Shown here piece by piece: positions 35,502 through 44,255 of a stretch of 55,100 nucleotides of DNA. The first letter of the stretch is position 1. Each line of letters starts with the position of its first letter. The notes beneath the pieces were generated by a model that was not told where the DNA came from, did not search any database, and saw only the letters and a list, made by a program, of their open reading frames with translations. Both the position numbers and the translations under genes were made by a program. Origin of the DNA: an uncultured Planctomycetaceae bacterium (GTDB lineage Bacteria; Planctomycetota; Planctomycetia; Pirellulales; Pirellulaceae); contig CAIPEB010000112.1 in the NCBI GenBank assembly GCA_903863885.1, positions 1-55,100 of the forward strand, read 5' to 3'.

Positions 35502-36563
35502 ATGGCTAATACTACCGCCGTTCGACTGACGAAATCCGATCGGCTTTTGTCGGTTCTGTCGGAATATCAGGCCTGTCTAATCGTTACCCACGACAATCCC
35601 GATCCTGACGCGATCGCGTCGGGTTGGGCGCTGCAGTGTTTGGTTACCGAGAAGCTGGAACTGCCAACTCATTTTGTAGCGGGTGGCGCAATCGTGCGGG
35701 CCGAGAACCGGCACATGGTTGAGTTGCTGCAGCCTCCGCTCGATCTGGTGGATCGGGTTCATGCCGAGCCGCATACGGCAACGGTTCTGGTGGACTGCGG
35801 GCCAGGCGCCAGGAATCACCTCCTCACGCGGGAGTCGATCACCCCGTTGGCGGTGATCGACCATCACTTGAACGGTACCAACGGAGCGAAATTGGCGTTC
35901 AAGGATATTCGCCCGGGCGTGGCTTCGGCGGCGACCATTCTGGCGAGCTATCTGCGCGAGCAGCACATCGAGCCGGGTGAGAAGCTGGCGACGGCCATGC
36001 AGTACGCGATTCGCACCGAAACCTGCGGATGCGAGACCCGTCATTCGCGGCTGGACCGTTCAGCGATCCTTTGGCTTTCGGCTCGTTCGGAACCCGAACT
36101 GCTCGCCGAGATCGAAAATGCCCCGCTGACTCGGGAGTACTACGGCGATCTCGTGCTGGCCATGCAGAGCACATTCCTCTATGACGACGCGGCCTTCTGC
36201 CTGTTGCCGCGAGCCCACTGCGCGGAAATCGTCGGCGAAGTGGCCGATCTGCTGATCCGTTGTCAGGGCGTTCACCGGGTCCTTTGCGGTGCGATGGCCG
36301 GCAAAGACCTGATTGTTTCGGCTCGCACGCAGGGTCCGCGGGACAACGCGGCCAAACTGCTGCAGAAGACGCTGGATGGCATCGGGTTTTGCGGCGGACA
36401 CGAACATCGCGCGGGGGGCAAGATCCCGAGCGCAGTCACCCGAAACCGGATCGCGGAAGATCTGGAAAACGACCTGCGATCTCGGTGGCTGGCTGCCTGC
36501 GGTATTGGCCGGCAACGCGGAACGCGGTTGGTCGCCCGCCGCGAAATCGTCGAGAATCTTTGA
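35502..36563 (+). CDS. DHH-DHHA1 phosphoesterase (NrnA-like)
   Basis: A 353-residue cytoplasmic protein with the DHH-family metal motifs in order: NPDPDAIASGWA (about residues 29-40), VDCGPG (about 99), VIDHHLNG (about 120) and the DHHA1 motif GGHEHRAGGKIP near residue 300. Such enzymes use manganese to hydrolyse short RNA fragments, cyclic dinucleotide products or pAp. A helper function such as NrnA oligoribonuclease/pAp phosphatase is the best family reading. It has its own promoter and is convergent with the DUF1571 gene. Residues between the two domains are normal in length. Exact substrate not decided. Confidence 0.85.
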   Translation: MANTTAVRLTKSDRLLSVLSEYQACLIVTHDNPDPDAIASGWALQCLVTEKLELPTHFVAGGAIVRAENRHMVELLQPPLDLVDRVHAEPHTATVLVDCGPGARNHLLTRESITPLAVIDHHLNGTNGAKLAFKDIRPGVASAATILASYLREQHIEPGEKLATAMQYAIRTETCGCETRHSRLDRSAILWLSARSEPELLAEIENAPLTREYYGDLVLAMQSTFLYDDAAFCLLPRAHCAEIVGEVADLLIRCQGVHRVLCGAMAGKDLIVSARTQGPRDNAAKLLQKTLDGIGFCGGHEHRAGGKIPSAVTRNRIAEDLENDLRSRWLAACGIGRQRGTRLVARREIVENL

Positions 36564-36632
36564 CGCCGGCGGTTCTGCCACGGGCACGTGCCGTGCACGC
36601 CGCGAGACCAAGCGTTTCTCGCCGGACGGACG

Positions 36633-37463
36633 TCAGGGGAATTTGTACGCTTTGTTGTCGGGGTTGAAATCCTGGTCGGTGAGCCCGACGTTCAATTTCA
36701 GGTCCCGATAGGTGTACTCTTCCTCCAGGACCGGCGAATCCGAATTGGCCGTGGGCCATGTCCACGCGGCGTAGCGGATCGGGACGTTCAGCTGCTTGTC
36801 GATGAAGATCTGGGCGCGATAGAAGTCGAACTGCGGCTGCTGCTTTGGGTGAGTCACCTGGATGGCCGTGCAGACTCGCCCGTCCACCTTGGCGTTCTGG
36901 AAGAACTGCACTTCGCAGTCGCCGGAATGACGATCTCGCTCGCCTTTGACAATCAGTTGCTCGATGAGATTCAGCATGCCGATCTGGTTGATCGGGTATC
37001 GGTTCCCCGCCATGGCGATGAAACCGGTCGGATCGAGTTTGACTCGCAGGAATCCTTTGATTCCGGCTTCGTGGGCGATCAGTTTTCCGTCATTCGCGCC
37101 CTCCACCCAGATGACTTCGCGTCCTGCCACAGAATCGGGCGCGAGGAATTTCAGGTAGACGCTGAACGGCGTTGTAACGCGGCCCTCCTCCTTGCGCTGG
37201 TGGCGCAGCTTGATCTGAATGTACTGGAAGTCGCCGAGTTCTCCGCCGATCCGTTCCCGCTTGACCAAGGTGGCCGTGTAGTCCGTAACGTTGGCCTGCA
37301 TCTTTTTCAAGCCGTCGCGGGCCATGTCGAGTGCCGGGTCGAGCGGGTGCTTTCCGGGGGCAGGGGACTTGGCGGCTTTCTCCGCTGTATCGGCAAGCGC
37401 ACAGAAGCAAGCCAGCGGGACGATCAGACCAAAACAGAAGATTCGCAAATATCCGTTCCGCAT
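36633..37463 (-). CDS. Exported DUF1571 (LolA-like fold) protein
   Basis: A 276-residue protein. The ATG at 37463 has GAGAGG just upstream; a GTG three bases before it is an alternative. A signal peptide (YLRIFCFGLIVPLACFCALA) is followed by the DUF1571 domain: MARDGLKKMQANVTDYTATLVKRERI (only part quoted as a pattern), SVYLKFLAPDSVAGREVIWVEG, and FIDKQLNVPIRYAAWTWP. The fold is LolA-like, suggesting binding of lipid or hydrophobic ligands in the periplasm; many planctomycetes carry several copies. The protein is full length. Convergent with the DHH gene, 69 bp apart. Its ligand is unknown. Confidence 0.85.
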   Translation of the reverse strand: MRNGYLRIFCFGLIVPLACFCALADTAEKAAKSPAPGKHPLDPALDMARDGLKKMQANVTDYTATLVKRERIGGELGDFQYIQIKLRHQRKEEGRVTTPFSVYLKFLAPDSVAGREVIWVEGANDGKLIAHEAGIKGFLRVKLDPTGFIAMAGNRYPINQIGMLNLIEQLIVKGERDRHSGDCEVQFFQNAKVDGRVCTAIQVTHPKQQPQFDFYRAQIFIDKQLNVPIRYAAWTWPTANSDSPVLEEEYTYRDLKLNVGLTDQDFNPDNKAYKFP

Positions 37464-37547
37464 CACGACCTCTCAAGGAATCCATTCGTTTCCGAACCTG
37501 GAAGGCGCTTCAAAACTCGCTGTCCCCGTGGGATGAGTCGGCTGGGC

Positions 37548-37687
37548 CGGAGAGGGTCTTCCGAACCAGTCGTGAAGTCTGCGACTGGCGGCGCGGTAGC
37601 CCTCTCTGGGCCTTCGGCCCGACTCTTCCAGAGGGAGAGTGAAGCAGGAATCACGACGGTGCAACCACTTCTAAACTGCACGACCTC
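37548..37687. mobile_element. 5'-truncated copy of the MITE-like element
   Basis: About 140 bases match the right part of the 223-bp element, from GGAGAGGGTCTTCCGAACC through to TTCTAAACTGCACGACCTC. The left terminal repeat is absent. One base of the right terminal repeat differs (CTGCACG for CCGCACG). It lies just upstream of the DUF1571 gene. Confidence 0.75.
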
Positions 37688-37891
37688 CATTGCGGGAGAG
37701 TGAATTGGATCTTTCAAACACGCTCTCAGTTCGACCATTATACGCGGCCATCCGATGATGCCATTCGAAGGTTACGACGAACACCTTCGTATTGTTTACC
37801 GGCCGCATCGAAAAGGCCACATCCCCTGTTGGTACAGTGTGGGGTGTCCGGGGCCGGTCGAGGCAGTTGTCCGCCGGACTTTGCGGCCTGT

Positions 37892-39112
37892 TCATGTTGC
37901 TGCTGACCGCGAAGCGTGCGAAAGTGTCCGCTCAAAGAAAGCAATGCTGGCAGTGAATCCATGCAGGAAGTTCTTGCCGCCGACGGGCCCTATTTCTCCG
38001 GCAGCGAAGAAGCCCGCAACGGGCAAATCGGTGCTGTAGGCGTGGGCGACCGCCGTCGCATCGTGATTCGGTTCGGTGAACAGTCTTGAACCTCGGCCGT
38101 TGCAGGTGAACAACAGCGCGCCTGCCGGCGGCGGATTGTTCTGTGCGTCGCGTGCGAGCAACTGGCGCAGGTCGGCGTCGGCTGTTTCCGCGTCCCGCAC
38201 GTGAAATTGGACGGTCTGGCCGACTCGGATGGAGTCCCCCACAGCGATGAAACCCGTGGATTCGTCCAGGCCGATCACATTCCGGACGAGAAAATCTCCC
38301 TGCTCAAAACGATCCTGATACTCGTTAACGACGCGGCCGAGGTGCAGGCCCTGCTGCAGCATGCGGCGCTCGCGGTTCGCGAGGGAGTCGTAGACTTCTT
38401 TGAGTCGTTCGAAAGCCGGGCGACCGCCGAGTTCCTGTATCACGTTTCCGTGGGCTCGCGTGATCACGAACGGATTGCCGATGGGGCGGCAACCCTGTGA
38501 AACGACGGTGCGAACTCGCAGTCCCCCTCGCAGATGAACGGCGACGGCGCCGTGATTCCAGACGCTTCCGGCGCCGGCAAGCCGATTGCTTCCGGCAGCG
38601 TGTGCGGCGCTGGCATTGCCGCCGACGATAACGGCGCCCGGTTGATCCTCGTTGATTCGCCCGAGCAGGGAATCCGCCGGAAACGAAAAAGGATCGGCGA
38701 GCACGAGCAGCAGCGAGGTATCGGGCCATTGATCCGGGAGATCGTCCGGCCAACCCTGGATGCTTCCGCCGTCGATCGTCTGCTCGTAACTCAGGTGCAT
38801 CGGCACGATCTTCGTTTCGGGAATGACGGCGCCCCACAAGGCGATGGCCGGTTGTTGCTCCACTTCGGTCCCGGTGCCGACGATGCTCTCGGCCGAGCAA
38901 GCCAGCAGGTGTTTTGCGTTAAGTTCGCGATTGGTCTGCTCGACTGCGGATTGGAATCGTGCCAAGTGATGAGGCGAAACGAACAGCAGGGCGAGGTCGG
39001 GGGCGGCCCCCAGTTCGTTGAGTACTTCGGCGGAGACCTCCGCGATTGCATCCTCGGCATCGCGGGTCGTCGAAAGTGCAGCGGCGCATGCGACGGGGGC
39101 TGTTTCGCTCAT
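37892..39112 (-). CDS. FIST N/C domain sensory protein
   Basis: A 406-residue cytoplasmic protein with the two FIST domains. The N-terminal one (about 1-210) shows LALLFVSPHH, LLACSAESIVG and GGNASAAHAAGSN; the C-terminal one (about 215-400) ends with ALLFTCNGRGSRLFTEPNHDA and VAGFFAAGEIGPVGGKNFLHGFTASIAFF, the most conserved FIST segment. FIST proteins are thought to bind small ligands such as amino acids and feed signal transduction, but here no kinase or cyclase domain is attached and none lies nearby. It starts at the ATG 39112 with only a weak ribosome-binding site. Free-standing FIST proteins are common in planctomycetes. Ligand unknown. Confidence 0.85.
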   Translation of the reverse strand: MSETAPVACAAALSTTRDAEDAIAEVSAEVLNELGAAPDLALLFVSPHHLARFQSAVEQTNRELNAKHLLACSAESIVGTGTEVEQQPAIALWGAVIPETKIVPMHLSYEQTIDGGSIQGWPDDLPDQWPDTSLLLVLADPFSFPADSLLGRINEDQPGAVIVGGNASAAHAAGSNRLAGAGSVWNHGAVAVHLRGGLRVRTVVSQGCRPIGNPFVITRAHGNVIQELGGRPAFERLKEVYDSLANRERRMLQQGLHLGRVVNEYQDRFEQGDFLVRNVIGLDESTGFIAVGDSIRVGQTVQFHVRDAETADADLRQLLARDAQNNPPPAGALLFTCNGRGSRLFTEPNHDATAVAHAYSTDLPVAGFFAAGEIGPVGGKNFLHGFTASIAFFERTLSHASRSAAT

Positions 39113-39133
39113 GATTTCACGTGTTCTGGAACG

Positions 39134-39161
39134 GTAGTCGGGTGTCGGTAGTCGGGTGTCA
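39134..39161. repeat. Two copies of a 14-base repeat GGTAGTCGGGTGTC
   Basis: Perfect tandem duplication in the spacer upstream of the FIST gene, followed 17 bases later by CTCCGGACTCCGGACT, the motif also seen at 18288 and 27306. The spacer 39113-39410 has no other feature that I can support. Confidence 0.65.
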
Positions 39162-39410
39162 GATGGAGGTTGGTTTTCCTCCGGACTCCGGACTATTTTG
39201 CGAAATCATTATCGCGGGAGTGGTGATTTCCAGATAGGGCTTTGCTGCGGGCCCGCGGGGGCGGCGGTCAGGCAGGATATCCGACAAGATCCGGCAGCAA
39301 GATCACGGGACGATTGCGATCGAGCCGAATGTGGCGTTACACTGAATTGCGCGGCGGGGGAGCGGTTGCCTGCCGTCGCTTGTCGACAGCGATTCCGGTT
39401 GCCGGATTTT

Positions 39411-39872
39411 ATGAGGAGATTCCGCGTGTTGTTTCGCGGGCTGCTTCTTGCGGTGTTGCTTCTTGGCGGAATGTGCGGCGTGGCGCGCGGCCAGGTGGTT
39501 CAGTTGCCCACAACGCACTCTTTCTCGGTCGGCACCACGGTTTCTGTCCCGGACGGCGGCGCTGTCCAGTTAGGGGGCGTCAGCCGCTCCTACGAATCCA
39601 GCAGCGATTTTGGAATTCCCGGGCTCGGCGGACTTCCCGTGGCGGGGCGCCTGTTTCGTAATCGTGGTATCTCGCGGGGGGTAGAACGCTCCGGTGCCTG
39701 GGCAACGGCGACGATCCATGATCTGCGGGCCATGGACGAAGCGACGCTTCAGCTGGCCGCTCGTCAGCGAGCGGGTCGAGCCGTGGATCCCACGATCGAA
39801 CGCCGGGCCGCATTTCTCACCCAACACATCGGGCGCTCAGCGGGTTCTGCGGCAAGCGGATCCCGAAGGTGA
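39411..39872 (+). CDS. Exported miniprotein with a secretin C-terminal signature
   Basis: A 153-residue protein. The ATG at 39411 starts a clear signal peptide (LFRGLLLAVLLLGGMCGVARG); the longer upstream frame has none. Residues about 45-85 read TVSVPDGGAVQLGGVSRS and then FGIPGLGGLPVAGRLFRNRGIS, which is very like the end of the type II/III secretin barrel, where V-P-D-G-G and P-x-L-G-x-L-P-x-x-G-x-L-F occur. The rest of a secretin (N-domains and barrel) is absent. It may be a fragment that became a separate gene, or a small outer-membrane protein. Twenty-five bases separate it from the next gene, so the two are probably one operon. Confidence 0.6.
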   Translation: MRRFRVLFRGLLLAVLLLGGMCGVARGQVVQLPTTHSFSVGTTVSVPDGGAVQLGGVSRSYESSSDFGIPGLGGLPVAGRLFRNRGISRGVERSGAWATATIHDLRAMDEATLQLAARQRAGRAVDPTIERRAAFLTQHIGRSAGSAASGSRR

Positions 39873-39897
39873 GCCTCTCGACCAGAAAGCTTAAGCC

Positions 39898-40554
39898 ATG
39901 TCCGCATCGAATCGTAGTGCGCAGCAAATTCGGTTGGGTCTGCTCTTCGGCGTCCTGGCGCTGATGCTTTTCGCCTGGTGGTATGACTGGAAGGTGGCGC
40001 GTGTGCGCGTGGAGTCGGCGTTTGAGAGCGTCGAGGCGCTGAACAAGCAGCAGAACGCCGCCGCATCCGGCGCTACGACCAGCGTCGAAGTCCAGGAGAC
40101 GCTTCACCGCAAGCCGTCCCGCACGATGAAAGTCGGCGAGTACGATGTTGAAGTCTACAGCTGGATAGCGGGACTGCCCTTCCGCACGCACGACTATTTC
40201 GCCGTTTACTCGCAGGTCAACGGCAAGAGCATCCTGGCAACGCACTTCAAATTCACGCTTCCGAAAGAGGAACTTCAGGTGAAGGTCCGCCGCTCGCCCG
40301 TCAAACCGGTGCCGCCGATTGCGGGAATGCCCATGAGTTCCGGCGGCGGCAGGTCGCGCCAATCGAAGGAAGAGAGCAAGCCCGACGAAAAAGCAGCGTC
40401 GGGCGAGGCCAAATCCGAAGGTACTGCGGACAGCGGTTCGTCGGATGCGAAGGCCGAGACTCCCCAAGACGCACCGCCGGCAGCCAAGGAAGCGGATTCC
40501 GGTTCGGCCGAAGGATCCGACGCGCCGCCGAGCAGTGAGAAGCCGAAGGAGTAG
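39898..40554 (+). CDS. Membrane-anchored protein with charged low-complexity tail
   Basis: A 218-residue protein with one N-terminal transmembrane segment (IRLGLLFGVLALMLFAWWY, about 11-29), a middle beta-rich part (GEYDVEVYSWIAGLPFRTHDYFAVYS) and a C-terminal region of about 70 residues dominated by Lys, Glu, Ser, Ala and Asp. The tail is probably disordered. It follows the secretin-signature protein by 25 bases; the pair may belong to an envelope complex. I recognise no family. Convergent with the DUF4190-like gene. Confidence 0.6.
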   Translation: MSASNRSAQQIRLGLLFGVLALMLFAWWYDWKVARVRVESAFESVEALNKQQNAAASGATTSVEVQETLHRKPSRTMKVGEYDVEVYSWIAGLPFRTHDYFAVYSQVNGKSILATHFKFTLPKEELQVKVRRSPVKPVPPIAGMPMSSGGGRSRQSKEESKPDEKAASGEAKSEGTADSGSSDAKAETPQDAPPAAKEADSGSAEGSDAPPSSEKPKE

Positions 40555-40602
40555 AGGCCGGGCGGATCGGATTAACGGGCCAAGCATGCCCGCCGGTCTA
40601 GC

Positions 40603-41406
40603 TCATGACTGGGGCCGCGAGACCGTGCTGACATGCCACTGCGCTTCCCGGGCAGCGAGTGTCCGCTGCATGCGCAGGACGATGTGCAGTTTGGCCGGCC
40701 TTTCATTCTCCGTGTAGCCGATCTCGTATTCCAGGTTGACGAACGAGTTGTGCAGATCGCCGCGGCTCACCGAGACGACCCGAACGAACGTGAACTGCCA
40801 GCTCTTGCCGATCGCCACGAGTTGTCTCATGGGCTCGCCGCCGATGAACTCGCGGTAGGCCATGGGAAGTTCGCGCCGCATCGCTTCCTCTTCGCGGGCG
40901 GGGGGCTTCGGCTGGTTGTCTGCTTTTTCGTGATCGTCATGGTGCTCGTGCAGCACCGAATCGTAGAGTTCGTTGATCGACGTTCCGCTCTTCGCACGTT
41001 GCGACCCGGGCAGGGCGAGCTGGTGTGCTTCGTAGATCTTGCCTTCGCGCAGCAGATTGATCCACTCGTCTCCGTAAACCCGCGCTTGCTTGGTCAGGAC
41101 GTAGTAGTCGGTCAGGTACCACGACAAGGACCACGAAGCGAAGAACACTGCCACACCGAAGCCGACCTTGGCGAGGGCAGCGCCTCGCTGTTCGCCGTTG
41201 GATTTTCGGATCTGGAACAGGGCGATCAGGGCCATGACGACGGCGACCGCGGGCAGGCTCCACAGCAGCGGATTCAACAAGGCCGCAGCGGAAGCCAGGG
41301 CCGTAATGAGGCTGGCGATCGCGACTCGGTTGACGGGGCGGTACGCTTCCAGCGTATCGATTTCGTTGGACGAGAATTCTGCTTGGCGGGCGTCGGTTGC
41401 GATCAT
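40603..41406 (-). CDS. DUF4190-like membrane protein with C-terminal soluble domain
   Basis: A 267-residue protein. ATG 41406 is chosen because upstream codons add only a short odd extension. Two or three transmembrane segments occur at about 27-52 (IASLITALASAAALLNPLLW), 55-72 (SLPAVAVVMALIALFQI) and 85-110 (LAKVGFGVAVFFASWSLSWY), the arrangement of DUF4190 proteins. A His/Asp-rich stretch (LHEHHDDHEKAD) precedes a soluble C-terminal part (YREFIGGEPMRQLVAIGKSW, then a beta-rich NTF2-like end). The role is unknown; it lies just before the secretion-ATPase pair on the same strand but 143 bp away. Confidence 0.6.
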   Translation of the reverse strand: MIATDARQAEFSSNEIDTLEAYRPVNRVAIASLITALASAAALLNPLLWSLPAVAVVMALIALFQIRKSNGEQRGAALAKVGFGVAVFFASWSLSWYLTDYYVLTKQARVYGDEWINLLREGKIYEAHQLALPGSQRAKSGTSINELYDSVLHEHHDDHEKADNQPKPPAREEEAMRRELPMAYREFIGGEPMRQLVAIGKSWQFTFVRVVSVSRGDLHNSFVNLEYEIGYTENERPAKLHIVLRMQRTLAAREAQWHVSTVSRPQS

Positions 41407-41549
41407 GGCGCACCAGGATTGTAGCCAGGGGGGCAATACGGAAGTGACAGGGTGTTCCAGGCCGCAGCGTCACACGGCCGGTTACCGTCCTGCCGCAGCG
41501 CACGACTGCGACGACTTCTACGTAGTAAAGTGTGCGATCGTTCGCCGGT

Positions 41550-42887
41550 TTATTTCAGAGCGCGTTGCAGTTCCTGCAGGGATGTAATGCCTTGGGCAAC
41601 GAGCAGGATGCCTTCCTCTTGGAGTCCCCGATGCCCGCCCGCCTTGGCGACGCGGCGAATGTTGTCGACCGAGGGCTGTTTGAGGAGCACTTCCCGAATC
41701 GCATCGGTCACGACCATGAGTTCGAAGATGGCCGTTCGTCCCCGATAGCCGATGCCTTCGCATTTCTTGCAGATTTCGATTTCGATCGGCCGACCCTTCT
41801 GGTCCACTCGCTGCTCGGGCGGCGGCGGCTGGAACTCCCGGTACAGGACGCCGACCCGGCCGGCCGGGATGCCCAGTTTCTGCAGCATCTGGGGCGTCGG
41901 CTGGAACGGCTGCCGGCAGGCTTCGCACAGTTTGCGAACCAGGCGAGTGGCGAGGACCATGGAGACGGCCTTGGAATATTCGGCCATCGGCGGTTTCAGC
42001 GCGGCAATGCGCAGCAGAGCTTCCGCGGCATCGGTGGCCACGGTTCGAGTGATCACCAGCTTGTGGTTGTCGTTGACCTGGTCGCAGAGCATTTCGACCG
42101 ACTTGCCGTTCACCATTTCGGGAACGACGAACACGTCGGGTTGCTTGAGCAGCAGGCTGGGGAGCACGTCGGCGGGCGACTTGCCTTCGGCCGAGTCGTA
42201 GTGAATCGGGCCGACATTGATGATTTCATCCTCGGGAACTCGCTTGTCCTCGATGGCGACGAAGTCCCGCACGAAGCGGTCGGCGGCGGTCAGGGCGACT
42301 CGCCAGGTCGTGGTCAGGCCGCCGCCCGGCGGCGCGGCGATAATGACAAATCCCTCGGTCTGGTTGATCAGCTCCCTGAACTGCTCCCTCATCTTTTCCC
42401 GCATGCCGAGATCTTCAAGCGTCTCGAGCTTCGATTTCTTCGGCATGATCTTGATCAGGACCCGCTCGCCCGTTTTGACGCCCTGGGCCGTGATCGTGCA
42501 GATGTACTGTCCCGCCTGAAACACGACGCCGAACCGGCCTTCCTGCCGGTTACGCCGATCCTGGACGTTCAGATTGGCGATCTTCTTGAACACGGCCAGA
42601 AAAGCGTCGCCGGTGGCGCGATCGTAGGGATCGACATTCATCCAGATGCCGTCGACTTCGAACCGGACGCTCGTCGCGTTCTGGGTGTAGTCAAGCATGA
42701 TCCGGTCCCCGCGCTTGGTCAGCGCGTGGGAAATGACGCCGCCGGCAACCGGAAACGCGGGGGACTGCTTGGCGGCCAGCAGATTCCCCTGGTTCTGCTG
42801 GTCGGACTCGCCTCCCATCGGCTTCAAGGTCACCTGCGGCAACAGTTCGTGCAGCGGACGTTCCTGGTCTTTCTTGTTTCGCGCCAT
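41550..42887 (-). CDS. GspE/PilB-like protein with degenerate ATPase motifs
   Basis: A 445-residue protein of the type II secretion/type IV pilus ATPase fold. The order of parts is normal: N2-like region (FEVDGIWMNVDPYDRATGD), RecA-like region, and the tetracysteine zinc site (LCEACRQPF, then EICKKCEGIGYRGRTAIFE). The catalytic motifs are altered: Walker A reads APPGGGLTTTW with L191 at the lysine position, the Walker B area reads LLLKQPDVFVVPEMVN instead of ...MVGEIRD, and the Asp and His boxes are changed. It probably cannot hydrolyse ATP and may be a structural or regulatory partner for the PilT ATPase encoded just upstream (63 bp). The reading of the CTG codon was checked on the minus strand. 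Confidence 0.8.
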   Translation of the reverse strand: MARNKKDQERPLHELLPQVTLKPMGGESDQQNQGNLLAAKQSPAFPVAGGVISHALTKRGDRIMLDYTQNATSVRFEVDGIWMNVDPYDRATGDAFLAVFKKIANLNVQDRRNRQEGRFGVVFQAGQYICTITAQGVKTGERVLIKIMPKKSKLETLEDLGMREKMREQFRELINQTEGFVIIAAPPGGGLTTTWRVALTAADRFVRDFVAIEDKRVPEDEIINVGPIHYDSAEGKSPADVLPSLLLKQPDVFVVPEMVNGKSVEMLCDQVNDNHKLVITRTVATDAAEALLRIAALKPPMAEYSKAVSMVLATRLVRKLCEACRQPFQPTPQMLQKLGIPAGRVGVLYREFQPPPPEQRVDQKGRPIEIEICKKCEGIGYRGRTAIFELMVVTDAIREVLLKQPSVDNIRRVAKAGGHRGLQEEGILLVAQGITSLQELQRALK

Positions 42888-42949
42888 GTTGATTGCTGAC
42901 TCCGCGGTATGTCCCGATTGCGTTGTCCACCGACTTGCGTGCGCGGGCT

Positions 42950-44137
42950 TTACAGAATGCCCGGAGCGCGGACGTCGATACCCTTGAGCGCCATCTTCAA
43001 CGCATCGATGTTGGGAGCCACGGCAAAGGCCGTGGGGCGATCGATCAACTCGTGGTCGATCAGATCCTTCAAGCTCATCGTAAAGTCCTGCATGCCCTCC
43101 TCGGCCCCGATGCGGATCGCGTCCGGCAACTTGTGGTCGTCTCCTTCCAGCACCAGTTTGCGCACCGTCGGGCTGAAAGTCATGATCTCCACCGTGGGCA
43201 CCCGCTGGACGCCCGGCTTGATGGATTTCAGCAGTTTCTGGGCCAGGATCGCCTTCATGTTCGACGAGATGGCGCTTCGCAGCGCGCCGTGCATTTCCTC
43301 GGGGAACAAGTCCAGAATACGTCCGATGGTCGTGGCGGCCGACGAAGCGTGGACCGTTCCAAACACGAGATGCCCCGTTTCCGAGGCGTGAATCGCCGTC
43401 ATGAACGTTTCCTCGTCACGCATTTCGCCGACGAGCATCACGTCCGGGTCTTCACGCACCGCGTGCTTCATGCCGATCTTGAAGTCCTTGACGTCAATGC
43501 CGATCTCGCGCTGGTTGATCAGGCATTTTTCTTCTGAGAAAACGAACTCGATCGGGTCCTCGAGGGTGAGGATGTGCTTGCGGTAGAGCTTGTTGACGTG
43601 GTTCAACATCGACGCGATCGTGGTGCTTTTTCCCGATCCCGTGACGCCTGCCAGCAGGACCATGCCCTGATCGAAGTGGCACAGTTTCTCGATCACCGGC
43701 GGCAGATGAAGGCCCGCGAAGTCCGGGATCAAGTTGTTCACGCGGCGGGCCACGAGCCCCATCTTGCCCATCTGCTGCAGCATGTTGACGCGGAATCGCC
43801 AGTTCACTCCGTCAACGTCGACGGTGTAGGCAAAGTCGCACCCGCCGTCCTCGTCGTAGATTTTCCGAGTTCGCTCCTCCATCATCGGAAACAGCAGGCG
43901 AACCATCTCCTCCGCATCGACCGGTCCGCGATTCAACGGCCGCAATTCGCCGCGAACGCGAACCATCGGCGGGCGCCCCACCTTCATGTGCAGGTCGCTG
44001 CCTTCCAGTTTCACCAGGGCCCGGAAGTACTTGTCAACCTCCAGCTCGGAATGCTTGCCGGTGAATCGGGCGATATCCGGCACGATTTCGCCCGTCAGTT
44101 CGCCCACTCCTCGCTGGCCCTGCTCCGCCGTTGCCAT
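42950..44137 (-). CDS. pilT: PilT-type twitching ATPase
   Basis: A 395-residue protein with intact motifs: Walker A LLAGVTGSGKSTT (K170), Asp box LTLEDPIEFVF, Walker B VREDPDVMLVGEMRD and His box TGHLVFGTVHAS. PilT forms a hexameric retraction motor at the base of type IV pili and drives twitching. No pilin or assembly genes are in the window. Its gene is 63 bp before the degenerate GspE-like gene, which may work with it. The start is ATG 44137. A role in secretion rather than motility is also possible in planctomycetes. Confidence 0.85.
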   Translation of the reverse strand: MATAEQGQRGVGELTGEIVPDIARFTGKHSELEVDKYFRALVKLEGSDLHMKVGRPPMVRVRGELRPLNRGPVDAEEMVRLLFPMMEERTRKIYDEDGGCDFAYTVDVDGVNWRFRVNMLQQMGKMGLVARRVNNLIPDFAGLHLPPVIEKLCHFDQGMVLLAGVTGSGKSTTIASMLNHVNKLYRKHILTLEDPIEFVFSEEKCLINQREIGIDVKDFKIGMKHAVREDPDVMLVGEMRDEETFMTAIHASETGHLVFGTVHASSAATTIGRILDLFPEEMHGALRSAISSNMKAILAQKLLKSIKPGVQRVPTVEIMTFSPTVRKLVLEGDDHKLPDAIRIGAEEGMQDFTMSLKDLIDHELIDRPTAFAVAPNIDALKMALKGIDVRAPGIL

Positions 44138-44255
44138 GCGTTTTGCTCTCCGCGCTGTTCATAAACTGAGCGTGTTATCCCGTGATCCATGACAACCCCG
44201 CACATCCGGCTCCGCTTCGCCTCGGTGCCCAGCCGGCCGGTCTGTATCGGGGGAA

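Noticed and set aside
36564-36632. Possible bidirectional terminator with CACGGGCACGTGCCGTG
   Set aside because: The hairpin is imperfect and no T-tract follows on either strand.
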